A DNA stretch of 6,060 nt. Source: Bacteroidales bacterium. GTDB taxonomy: Bacteria > Bacteroidota > Bacteroidia > Bacteroidales > Bacteroidaceae. The notes under the pieces are model-generated. The model ran no database searches and was not told the origin of the DNA. It saw only the letters and a program-made list of their open reading frames with translations. Below are positions 1 through 5,865 of this stretch, piece after piece (positions within the stretch are counted from its first letter, which is position 1; each line of letters begins with the position of its first letter). The stretch lies in the NCBI GenBank assembly GCA_004555055.1, contig SFJN01000158.1:1-6060 (forward strand). The letters are read 5' to 3'. A program made the position numbers and the translations under genes.

Positions 1-5
1 AAAGA

Positions 6-36
6 CAAAGGTACAACAAAGAAATTTTATAGCAAA
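6..36 (-). promoter_or_regulatory. Bacteroidetes-type promoter reading leftward out of the window
   Basis: On the minus strand, TTTG (36 to 33) is followed after 19 nt by TACCTTTG (13 to 6). This is a full match to the -33/-7 consensus of the Bacteroidetes primary sigma factor. The start point would lie at or just beyond the left edge, so it should drive a gene outside the window. The same octamer, TACCTTTG, is used by the insertion sequence promoter near 5870. Confidence 0.65.
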
Positions 37-221
37 AGGTAATAAACGGAAACACAGGTTTTTGCAGGTGCGCCGAAATATCCCAAAATACTTCTTTTTG
101 TGTTAATTTGATTTAAATTTATTTTCCCTCGTTTCTTTCCTTTCTCTTCTCATTTTTTTTACCTTGTTTCGCGCAGGATAAGTTGTGCCTGTCATATGAC
201 ATCCCCTTCATGTACGGGCCC
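37..221. other. Intergenic spacer without a recognisable gene
   Basis: This AT-rich stretch separates the leftward promoter at the window edge from the terminator of the Lrp-family gene. It contains a pyrimidine-rich run around 123-160 and a perfect 10-bp palindrome GTCATATGAC at 191-200. No reading frame with protein-like composition was seen on either strand. Confidence 0.5.
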
Positions 222-250
222 AAAAAAGGCGCACCACATAAGGGTGCGCC
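222..250 (-). terminator. Rho-independent terminator of the Lrp-family gene
   Basis: An 8-bp perfect GC-rich stem pairs GGCGCACC (228-235) with GGTGCGCC (243-250) across a 7-nt loop. Read on the minus strand the stem is followed at once by six Ts (complement of 227-222). It lies about 75 nt beyond the stop codon of the regulator, so the regulator is probably transcribed alone. Confidence 0.85.
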
Positions 251-325
251 TGCACAAATAAATCCCAGGAGAGTAACTCCCGGCAGCATGAAAAGCTTGT
301 CTGTGAGTATGGGTTAGGGTGGGCC

Positions 326-790
326 TCAGTTCAGTACTACACTGTACTCGTGCTTGATGTCCTCCATGACGAACGACGACTCGATGTGCCCCACGCAGGC
401 CAGGGTGCCGAGGATGCCGAGTACGAAGTATTGGTACGACTTCATGTCGACGACGTTCACCTTGAGCAGGTAGTCGTTGGCACCGCTGATGTTGTAGCAT
501 TCCGTCACTTCGGGGAGCTTTTCAACGCAATTGATGAATTCGCGTGCCGCCTCAAGGGTGCAGTGCCGTAGCTTTACGCTTGTGAAGACGGTGAAACCAC
601 GGTTGAGTTTCGAGGCATCGACAATAGCCACATATTGTTTGATGATGCCTTCGCGTTCCATGCGTTTGATGCGCTCAAAGACGGGGGTGGAACTCAGGTT
701 CACTTGTGCGGCCACTTCTTTGGTGGTAAGGCGTGCGTTTTTCTGCAGCGCACGCAATATGGCCAGATCGATATGGTCGAGCGTACTCAT
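326..790 (-). CDS. Lrp/AsnC-family transcriptional regulator
   Basis: This 154-residue protein has the length and two-domain layout of the Lrp/AsnC (feast/famine) family. Residues about 5-55 form the N-terminal winged helix-turn-helix, starting with the family-typical DHIDLAILRALQKNAR and including TTKEVAAQVNLSSTPVFERI. Residues about 65-148 form the RAM ligand-binding and oligomerisation domain, with the characteristic GANDYLLKV segment. Such proteins assemble as dimers to octamers, usually sense an amino acid, and bind promoter DNA in the cytoplasm. The ligand cannot be told from sequence. The ATG at 790 sits right before the family's conserved start and has no Shine-Dalgarno sequence, which is normal in Bacteroidetes. 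The gene is monocistronic: its own promoter lies near 892-921 and a strong terminator follows. It diverges from the family 3 hydrolase, and a palindrome resembling an Lrp box lies in the spacer (1105-1119). Confidence 0.93.
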   Translation of the reverse strand: MSTLDHIDLAILRALQKNARLTTKEVAAQVNLSSTPVFERIKRMEREGIIKQYVAIVDASKLNRGFTVFTSVKLRHCTLEAAREFINCVEKLPEVTECYNISGANDYLLKVNVVDMKSYQYFVLGILGTLACVGHIESSFVMEDIKHEYSVVLN

Positions 791-891
791 TTATATAAAA
801 GAAAAGGATAAAAAATGGAGGAATAAAAGTATAGAACAAGTAGGTGGGTATTGCTTTTCTGTCAGTCTTGTTTATTGTGTGTTCGTGTTTG

Positions 892-921
892 CAAAATTAA
901 TACTATTTTTGGGAAAACAAA
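892..921 (-). promoter_or_regulatory. Probable promoter of the Lrp-family gene
   Basis: On the minus strand TTTG (921 to 918) is followed after 18 nt by TAATTTTG (899 to 892), a full match to the TAnnTTTG -7 element. The spacing is one base shorter than the usual 19-21. Transcription would start near 885 and leave a leader of roughly 95 nt before the ATG at 790. Confidence 0.5.
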
Positions 922-1102
922 TATTTTCTGTCCGCTTTTTTCCTTATTTCCTTTATTCTGTGCGGATAGTGTAGGGTTAACGGTTGCAAAACCAAAACCT
1001 GTCGTGGGGCGAAGCATCGGTGTGTTACGTGCTCTAAAGTTCAAAGAAAATCATTCTACAATCTTTCTTTTTTTATGTGTTTGGAATAATATTTTGTCTG
1101 TT

Positions 1103-1119
1103 TGTAGAATATTCTGCAG
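1103..1119. promoter_or_regulatory. Palindrome resembling an Lrp binding site
   Basis: AGAATATTCT (1106-1115) is a perfect 10-bp palindrome. It extends with one G.T mismatch to TGTAGAATATTCTGCA (1103-1118). The 15 bases at 1105-1119 match 13 of 15 positions of the E. coli Lrp consensus YAGHAWATTWTDCTR. It lies about 30 nt upstream of the -33 element of a canonical promoter and close to a gene for an Lrp-family protein. Binding is inferred; AT-rich palindromes arise easily by chance in such DNA. Confidence 0.35.
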
Positions 1120-1145
1120 ATTTATTCTCTGTTTTGTCCAAAAAG

Positions 1146-1178
1146 TTTGGTGTTTTCTGCTGATATTTTGTATATTTG
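1146..1178 (+). promoter_or_regulatory. Canonical rightward Bacteroidetes promoter in the spacer
   Basis: TTTG (1146-1149), a 21-nt spacer and TATATTTG (1171-1178) fit the -33/-7 consensus exactly. The start point should be near 1184. The -33 box is half of a small inverted repeat, CCAAA-AAG-TTTGG (1138-1150), which could be an operator. The terminator at 1347-1395 lies between this promoter and the hydrolase gene, so the promoter probably makes a short RNA or a conditionally terminated leader. Confidence 0.65.
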
Positions 1179-1183
1179 CAGTG

Positions 1184-1396
1184 CTGATAGAAAGAAACGC
1201 GTTAAGTTTGCAGCGATTGCATCGGCTTTTCGCGGATATTGTGCGATTGAAGTCCCATAACGGATGTTCCATCTTCTATAATAAAAACAAAGACTATACA
1301 TCGCGACTGACTAAACTCTTTTAATCTGCTTTTCTGTTTTGAACGTGCGTCTCCTGCTTTTCCTGTCATTTGACAGGTGAGTGGAGACGCTTTTTG
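1184..1396 (+). ncRNA. Candidate small RNA or terminated leader RNA
   Basis: The segment is bounded by a canonical promoter and a two-tier intrinsic terminator, predicting a transcript of about 210 nt. No credible protein frame lies inside it: the ATG at 1264 opens a frame of only five codons. I do not recognise a known RNA family. It could be a stand-alone small RNA, or a leader that limits transcription into the hydrolase gene 160 nt further on. Both ends are inferred from signals only. Confidence 0.35.
1347..1395 (+). terminator. Rightward intrinsic terminator upstream of the hydrolase gene
   Basis: An outer 8-bp stem pairs GCGTCTCC (1347-1354) with GGAGACGC (1383-1390) and is followed directly by TTTTT (1391-1395). 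Inside it a second stem pairs CCTGTC (1362-1367) with GACAGG (1372-1377) around an ATTT loop. The T-run on the plus-strand side makes it a plus-strand terminator. It ends about 160 nt before the hydrolase start codon. Confidence 0.7.
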
Positions 1397-1515
1397 TGTC
1401 TTCTCCTCACTTTCCCCTCCATCCATGTGCATCCAAAGACGGCGCTGTGCCGACATTGGGAAAAATAGTGCCATCATACGTCAAAAACTGCAAAGCCGGA
1501 TTGCGGAATATGCTG

Positions 1516-1523
1516 TAATTTTG
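1516..1523 (+). promoter_or_regulatory. Candidate -7 element for the family 3 hydrolase
   Basis: TAATTTTG matches TAnnTTTG in full. No TTTG lies 19-21 nt upstream, so the -33 part is missing or poor, as might be expected of a promoter that needs an activator. Transcription would begin near 1530, giving a leader of about 30 nt. The element overlaps a symmetrical patch, TTTTGCCGGCGAAAA (1520-1534), centred on the palindrome GCCGGC. Confidence 0.4.
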
Positions 1524-1558
1524 CCGGCGAAAAACAACAAACTATCTTTTTGAAATCC

Positions 1559-3895
1559 ATGAAAAAGACTTTTCTCTTTGTTTCGCTTGCCCTCGCCGGA
1601 CTGGGAATGTGCCATGCACAGGCCATTCCTTCCGATGCAAAGATTGAGCAGCGCATCCAGCAGCACCTGAAAACAATGACCCTTGAGGAGAAGGTCGGGC
1701 AGATGTGCGAACTGAACATCGACCGCTTTACCGACTATTCCCGGAGTTCTGCAAAAGGTTGGGTGTGGAGCAAGGCTACCATCGACAGCATATTCAGGAA
1801 CTACAAGATTGGTTCCGTGCTGAATGCCCCCGACACCCAGGCGCAGACTCCCGAATTCTATGCACGCCTGCTGAAGGACATCCAGGAGGCATCGATGAAA
1901 TATACCGGTACTCCCGACCTTTACGGTCTGGACCAGAACCACGGCACCACCTACAGCATGGGCGGCACACTCTTCCCGCAGAACCTGAACATGGGTGCTA
2001 CCTTCAACCGCAGTCTCACACGCCGTGCCGCCGAGATCTGCGCCTACGAGACGCGTGCCTCCATGGTACCCTGGACCTATAACCCCACCGTCGACCTTGC
2101 CCGCAACCCCGCATGGCCGCGTTTTTACGAAAACTATGGCGAAGATGCCTATGTGAATGCCGAGATGGGCCGCGAAGCCGTGCTCGGATATCAGGGTGAC
2201 GACCCCAACCACGTTGACCTCTACCACATTGCCGCCTGCATGAAGCACTATATGGGCTATGGCGTCCCCGTAAGCGGACGCGACCGTACCCCCTCAAGCA
2301 TCAGTCGTAGCGACCTCCGCGAAAAGCACTTCGCTCCTTATCTCGAGGCCTGCCGCAACGGTGCACTGAGCATCATGGTCAATTCCGGGAATGACAACGG
2401 CATGCCGTTCCATGCCAATTACGAACTCCTTACGAAATGGCTGAAGGACGACCTCCAGTGGGACGGCATGATTGTCACCGACTGGGCCGATATCGACAAC
2501 CTCTACAAGCGCGATTTCGTGGCTGCCGACAAGAAGGAAGCCATCGTCATGGCCATCAATGCCGGAATCGACATGTCGATGGACCCTTACGATGCCAACT
2601 TCTGCACCCTGCTCAAGGAGGCTGTGGAGGAGGGACTGGTACCCATGACGCGCATTGACGATGCCGTGGCACGCATCCTCCGTCTGAAATACCGCCTCGG
2701 ACTCTTCGAACATCCTACATGGGATGCCACGAAATATCCGAAATTCGGCAGCAAGGAGTTCGCCGACGTCAGCCGCCAGGCCGCCGAAGAGAGCATCGTA
2801 CTGCTGAAGAACGAAGGCGATGTGCTACCCTTGAAGGCCGGACAGCGCATCCTTGTCACCGGACCTAACGCCAATTCACTCCGCTGCCTCAATGGCGGAT
2901 GGAGCTATACCTGGCAGGGACACCGCACCGACGAACTTGTGGGCAAGGATTACCGGAACATCCTCCAGGCCATGCAGGAGAAGTTCGGAAAGGACCGCGT
3001 CAGCTATGTGGCAGGCGTGGAATATCCCGTGGCCGACAACGGCAACACGAAGTGGAATACCGATATGGTCACCGGCATCGACGAGGCTGTTGCCGCCGCC
3101 GCCTCTGCCGACGTCATTGTTTGCTGCATCGGCGAGACCAGCTATTGCGAGACTCCCGGCAACCTCTCTGACCTTAACCTTTCGGAAAACCAGAAGCAGC
3201 TGGTGCGTGCCCTCGCCGCTACCGGCAAGCCCATCGTGATGGTTCTCAGCGGCGGTCGTCCGCGCATCATTGCCGACGTCGAGCCCCTTGCCGCCGCTGT
3301 GGTGGACGCCATGCTCCCCTCGAACTATGGTGGCGAGGCACTTGCCGACCTCCTTGCCGGCGATGCCAACTTCAGCGGCAAACTCCCCTTCACCTATCCC
3401 CGCTTCACCAATGCCCTTTCCACCTACGACTACAAGCCCTGCGAGAGCGTAGGCACCATGTCCGGAGCCTACAACTACGATGCCCAGGTCTATGTGCAGT
3501 GGCCCTTTGGTGCCGGATTGAGCTATACCACCTACGCCTATTCCAACCTCCGTGTGGAGCAGTCGGAGTTCGCTCCCGGCGGTGTGCTCCGTGTCAGTGT
3601 CGATGTCCGCAACACCGGTCGTCGAGCAGGCAAGGAGAGTGTGCTGCTTTTCAGTCACGACATGGTGGCCACCAGCACGCCCGACGTGCGCCGTCTCCGC
3701 GATTTTGCCAAGGTGGAACTGCAGCCCGGCGAGACGAAGACCGTCACCTTCGACCTCAAGGCCGACGACCTTGCCTTCGTGGGTTACGACGGCAAGTGGC
3801 GCCTTGAGAAGGGCGACTTCCTGCTGATGGCAGGCGACCAGCACCTGACCGTCCGCTGTACCGAGACGAAGGTGTGGGAGACTCCCAACCGGTAA
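1559..3895 (+). CDS. Secreted glycoside hydrolase family 3 enzyme (probable beta-glucosidase)
   Basis: This 778-residue protein is a complete family 3 glycoside hydrolase, which removes terminal beta-linked sugars from oligosaccharides with retention of configuration. A signal peptide (residues 1-22, KK, hydrophobic core, AQA before Ile23) sends it across the inner membrane; no proper lipobox precedes Cys18, so it is probably periplasmic or secreted. Residues about 35-390 form the TIM-barrel domain with LEEKVGQM (42-49), GLDQNHG (Asp125), PRFYENYGED (Arg188), KHY (Lys229-His230) and VTDW, whose Asp308 is the expected nucleophile. Residues about 405-640 form the alpha/beta sandwich; Glu531 in YCETPG is the likely acid/base by analogy with barley ExoI Asp285/Glu491. 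A fibronectin-III-like domain (about 670-765) completes the usual three-domain form. Beta-glucosidase is the best guess; xylosidase or exo-glucanase activity cannot be excluded. I chose the ATG at 1559 over an in-frame TTG at 1550 because it puts the signal peptide right at the start. Codons end mostly in G or C. No SusC/SusD pair is nearby. Confidence 0.95.
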   Translation: MKKTFLFVSLALAGLGMCHAQAIPSDAKIEQRIQQHLKTMTLEEKVGQMCELNIDRFTDYSRSSAKGWVWSKATIDSIFRNYKIGSVLNAPDTQAQTPEFYARLLKDIQEASMKYTGTPDLYGLDQNHGTTYSMGGTLFPQNLNMGATFNRSLTRRAAEICAYETRASMVPWTYNPTVDLARNPAWPRFYENYGEDAYVNAEMGREAVLGYQGDDPNHVDLYHIAACMKHYMGYGVPVSGRDRTPSSISRSDLREKHFAPYLEACRNGALSIMVNSGNDNGMPFHANYELLTKWLKDDLQWDGMIVTDWADIDNLYKRDFVAADKKEAIVMAINAGIDMSMDPYDANFCTLLKEAVEEGLVPMTRIDDAVARILRLKYRLGLFEHPTWDATKYPKFGSKEFADVSRQAAEESIVLLKNEGDVLPLKAGQRILVTGPNANSLRCLNGGWSYTWQGHRTDELVGKDYRNILQAMQEKFGKDRVSYVAGVEYPVADNGNTKWNTDMVTGIDEAVAAAASADVIVCCIGETSYCETPGNLSDLNLSENQKQLVRALAATGKPIVMVLSGGRPRIIADVEPLAAAVVDAMLPSNYGGEALADLLAGDANFSGKLPFTYPRFTNALSTYDYKPCESVGTMSGAYNYDAQVYVQWPFGAGLSYTTYAYSNLRVEQSEFAPGGVLRVSVDVRNTGRRAGKESVLLFSHDMVATSTPDVRRLRDFAKVELQPGETKTVTFDLKADDLAFVGYDGKWRLEKGDFLLMAGDQHLTVRCTETKVWETPNR

Positions 3896-3947
3896 GTCCT
3901 ACATCATACGCTTTCTTTCTGCTGAGGGCGTAGAATGATATACAGAA

Positions 3948-3994
3948 AATCCCCCGATGGACCGCATAAGTCCGTCGGGGGATTAATTTGCTTT
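3948..3994. terminator. Strong, probably bidirectional terminator after the hydrolase gene
   Basis: A 15-bp stem (3948-3962 with 3970-3984, one G.U pair) around a 7-nt loop includes five consecutive G-C pairs. It starts 52 nt after the hydrolase stop. The plus-strand side is followed by a broken T-tract (TTAATTTGCTTTT); on the minus strand the stem is followed by TTTT. It probably ends transcripts arriving from both sides. Confidence 0.8.
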
Positions 3995-4015
3995 TGAGAT
4001 TGCGTCTTTGTGGTT

Positions 4016-4170
4016 TTACAGGTCCAGACTGTCTTCCCTAAGCAGGAAATCGAAAAGACCTATGGTGAGTATGCCTTGCCACATCTGCGGATTCCTATTA
4101 CCACTCTGATAAAGCCATTATGAATGTTTTCTACCTGCTGCTTCCGATACCTCTCTCTCTTTATCTCCAT
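4016..4170 (-). pseudogene. Remnant of the N-terminus of an AAA-type ATP-binding protein
   Basis: From an ATG at 4170 the minus strand reads MEIKRERYRKQQ, then NGFIRVVIGIRRCGKAY, before a TAG at 4060-4062 (36 codons). This resembles the start of the AAA-type ATP-binding proteins common in Bacteroidales, in which a basic N-terminus leads into a P-loop of the form GIRRCGKS followed by YLLF. After the break the expected continuation reappears in another frame as LFDFLLREDSLDL and ends at TAA (4016-4018). About 11 nt appear to replace what should be one codon, shifting the frame. The rest of the protein, normally several hundred residues, is absent. The remnant runs into the bidirectional terminator at 3948-3984. 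The P-loop has Ala in place of the Ser or Thr that binds magnesium, so even the intact part would be inactive. Family assignment is from memory of the motif. Confidence 0.6.
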
Positions 4171-4187
4171 GTTCTACATTAAATTTC

Positions 4188-4208
4188 TGCCAATATTGGC
4201 ACTTTTTT
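4188..4208. repeat. Perfect 14-bp palindrome next to a T-run
   Basis: TGCCAATATTGGCA (4188-4201) is a perfect palindrome, followed after one C by six Ts (4203-4208). As a hairpin it has only a 5-bp stem with a 4-nt loop, so it would be a weak plus-strand terminator. It also lies 18 nt upstream of the start codon of the ATPase remnant on the minus strand, where it could have been an operator. Confidence 0.4.
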
Positions 4209-4228
4209 AATGCAGCGTACACTACTTC

Positions 4229-4363
4229 TTATAGCTGAAAGTTGTATTTGGGGAAGGCGAGGCCAAGGAGGAAGTAGACGAAGTCAAGGAGGAAGAAGAC
4301 AAAGTCAAAACGAAGGGTGAAACCCAAGTTATTTTCGGCAATGAGAATCAGATAGTAATGCAT
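4229..4363 (-). CDS. Hypothetical 44-residue hydrophobic peptide with a 7-residue tandem repeat
   Basis: The minus strand is open from an ATG at 4363 to TAA at 4229-4231. The peptide begins MHYYLILIAENN and continues through two tandem units, DFVFFLL and DFVYFLL, to a tail ending AFPKYNFQL. It is strongly hydrophobic and aromatic, so a membrane peptide is possible, although an Asp interrupts the hydrophobic stretch. The units come from an imperfect 21-bp DNA repeat (4265-4306). I do not recognise the family. No promoter or ribosome-binding signal is visible, and the IS end lies 70 nt upstream. The opposite strand is also open here and would be Glu/Lys-rich, but has no start codon. It may be a true small protein, or a chance frame in degenerate repeat DNA. 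Confidence 0.25.
   Translation of the reverse strand: MHYYLILIAENNLGFTLRFDFVFFLLDFVYFLLGLAFPKYNFQL
4265..4306. repeat. Tandem 21-bp direct repeat, two copies
   Basis: Two adjacent 21-nt units (4265-4285 and 4286-4306) share 19 of 21 bases. Both begin AAGGAGGAAG and end AAGTC. The length is a multiple of three, and the units encode DFVYFLL and DFVFFLL on the minus strand. Confidence 0.75.
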
Positions 4364-4432
4364 CAATTTTTTCTCGATAGCGAGAGATTAAACCTCTACG
4401 TTTCATTAAGCGAGAGCAGAGGCTAAGTTTAT

Positions 4433-4450
4433 TTAGTCGAGCCTTAAAAA
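4433..4450 (+). repeat. Left terminal inverted repeat of the insertion sequence
   Basis: TTAGTCGAGCCTTAAAAA, reading inward, matches the right end at 17 of 18 positions (T instead of C at the thirteenth). It marks the transposase 3' side of the element. Confidence 0.85.
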
Positions 4451-4457
4451 CTTCGCT

Positions 4458-4486
4458 CATGCGCGCATGTACATGCATTACATGTG
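4458..4486. repeat. Alternating pyrimidine-purine tract with overlapping palindromes at the IS end
   Basis: Bases 4458-4478 alternate pyrimidine and purine without a break for 21 nt, and 4479-4486 continue after a one-base phase slip. Two overlapping perfect 12-bp palindromes, CATGCGCGCATG (4458-4469) and GCATGTACATGC (4465-4476), and an inverted repeat ACATG/CATGT (4471-4485) lie within it. Such tracts can adopt Z-form or cruciform structure. It lies between the left terminal repeat and the transposase stop codon, so it may be a subterminal transposase-binding region. Confidence 0.6.
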
Positions 4487-4517
4487 ACAACCGGCCATTG
4501 TCCCTCTGCCGTGAGCC

Positions 4518-5840
4518 TCATGAGACCCCATCTGAATAGGCACAAAGGAGCCTCATGGCTCTTTTGAGGTTATATGCGGCGGCAGCGAGCATAACGTTGA
4601 TAGAGTCTCCGAAAAGACCCTTGTAGAAGTTCCGTCCCAGACGATGGTCGCTCTTGCAGTGCCCGATAACCGGTTCTATTCCCGCCCGTTTTCTGAACAG
4701 CTCATGCTTCCTCGCTTTCGTATATCGGAGTCAGAGGCTTTCGGAACATCAGGTATCATGACCTTCGTGTCTCCAGACATTCTCCGCCCCCTGTAGCCCC
4801 TGTCCCCTGCCAGGATGCGGATAGCCCCTCCGTATAGGCGGTGTGCCTGCTCCATCGCCCTGTCAATCGTGTGACCGTCATACTCATTCCTGAATGACAT
4901 GGCCCCTATGATGATGCCGTTCCACAGACGGATGATGGAGACCTTGTTGCCGAACTCATATTTCTTGTGCTCCTTGCCCTTGCTGATGCAGAGGACATCC
5001 GGCTCATGGAGCGAGTATATCTTGTGACCGTCCAAAAGTCACGGTTTACGAAACTCAGGCAGAGTTCAAGACGCTCGCGGCATCTGCTCTCTGAGGGCAG
5101 CTCACGGAGTAGCTCCCTTACCAGCCGTCCCGCTATGGTGCGCATCCTGCGGTCCGCCCTCGCCACCTTCTTCCTGCTGTGTGACTTGCCACGGAAACGT
5201 TGTGCCAGCCTCAGGTCCTTTACTTCACGGGCATAGCTCTGGCGCACCTTGATCCCCTCAGCCTTGGCAACCTTGTGGCAATAGCCGATAATCTTGCACA
5301 ACAGTTTCGAGTCCGTGGGGAACGTGATGTTCTTCTCCTGTACGGTAGAGTCAATGTGCGCAGTCTGCTCCTTGTCGCTCTTGCGTCCACGACCGTCCTT
5401 CCCGTCCCTCTTGTCCTCCTCTTCCCTCTTCCTGTCCTCGATGGCAAGATTGATGCGGATGCTCTCCTTGAGGATAAGCTCCATGCCCTCCTCGCCGATG
5501 CGGTGACGGAAGTGGACGAGCTCAGACGAGGCGCAGGGTGCGGATATGCTGAAAGCCTCAAGGCCGCAGAAGTACTGATAGTAGGCATTCTCTGCAAACT
5601 GAGCCACCACCTGCTCGTCGGACACGTTGCGAAGATGCTTCAGCATAAGCAGGCCTGCCATCAGGCGGATTGGCTTGGGGGACGACCGTTGTCCGCACAG
5701 AAGAGGGGAGCGAAGGACTTCTCGAAGAGTGACCAGTCAACACTGTTTGCCAACTTGAACAGAGGATGCTTGGAATCCAGCATGGTTTCCAAGTCCCAGA
5801 AAAGCGATGCCTGACGGCTATTGGATGATGGTTTATACAT
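4518..5840 (-). pseudogene. IS5-type DDE transposase, disrupted by three frameshifts
   Basis: Read across three breaks, the minus strand from ATG 5840 to TGA 4518 gives about 441 residues. The N-terminus (FWDLETMLDSKHPLFKLAN, then LMAGLLMLKHLRNVSDEQ and ENAYYQYFCGL) is the DUF772/InsH-like domain. All three catalytic residues survive: Asp in HIDSTVQ, Asp in LAGDRGYRG and Glu in GIEPVIGHCKSDHRLGRNF, which is followed by LAAAAYNLKRAM. The frame breaks at 5677-5681 (C run), 5034-5037 (T run) and about 4721-4727. Each break needs one additional base to restore the family sequence. The longest surviving piece, from 5661, has the first Asp only. Either the gene has decayed or the assembly carries base-dropping errors. 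The ATG at 5840 was preferred to a TTG at 5876 because a promoter -7 element overlaps the latter. Confidence 0.9.
4544..4565 (+). terminator. Possible inward-facing hairpin terminator inside the IS
   Basis: AAAGGAGCC (4544-4552) pairs with GGCTCTTTT (4557-4565) around a TCAT loop, giving nine pairs including one G.U, with the Ts on the plus-strand side. It lies within the 3' end of the transposase frame, antisense to it. It could stop outside transcripts entering from the left. The 10-mer GAGCCTCATG in it is repeated at 4513-4522. Confidence 0.3.
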
Positions 5841-5865
5841 GTCTGATTTGCAGGGTTTTACTATG

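Larger units (their letters stand above)
791..1558. other. Long divergent intergenic region with several regulatory signals
   Basis: About 770 bases separate the start codons of the divergent regulator and hydrolase genes. The stretch is strongly AT-rich to about 1340. It carries a leftward promoter for the regulator, a palindrome resembling an Lrp site, a rightward promoter, a rightward terminator and a -7 element next to the hydrolase; these are listed separately. An open frame at 851-1324 (plus strand) is rich in Cys, Phe and Ile, matches nothing I recognise and crosses the promoter, so I do not call it a gene. Confidence 0.6.

Noticed and set aside
191..200. Palindrome GTCATATGAC as an operator
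   Set aside because: A single 10-bp palindrome beyond the terminator of the regulator gene, with no promoter nearby, is not enough to support a site.
192..500. Minus-strand frame overlapping the end of the regulator gene
   Set aside because: It overlaps the regulator's coding region in another frame and runs through the terminator hairpin.
851..1324. Plus-strand open frame of 157 codons in the spacer
   Set aside because: Its Cys/Phe/Ile-rich, low-complexity composition matches AT-rich non-coding DNA. It crosses a canonical promoter and lacks any recognisable motif.
1481..2248. Minus-strand open frame of 255 codons overlapping the hydrolase start
   Set aside because: Same codon-bias artefact. 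It has no recognisable domain and covers the signal peptide and first part of the barrel on the coding strand.
2876..3844. Long minus-strand open frame (322 codons) inside the hydrolase gene
   Set aside because: It is fully antisense to a clear family 3 hydrolase. Its Gly/Val/His/Ala-rich composition is the usual by-product of G/C-ending codons on the other strand.
4265..4306. CRISPR-like array
   Set aside because: Two directly abutting 21-bp units without spacers are a simple tandem duplication. No cas genes are present.
4232..4426. Plus-strand Glu/Lys-rich reading (EEVDEVKEEEDKVK) opposite the small hydrophobic frame
   Set aside because: It opens after a stop with no ATG, GTG or TTG upstream of the repeat, so it cannot be translated as an independent gene.
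5677..5681. Programmed -1 frameshifting as an explanation for the transposase break
   Set aside because: The site T CCC CCA is not a canonical X XXY YYZ slippery heptamer, and two further breaks of the same kind follow, so single-base loss or sequencing error is simpler.
5200..5814. Plus-strand frame of 204 codons in the insertion sequence
   Set aside because: It is antisense to the transposase, whose conserved motifs on the minus strand are unmistakable.
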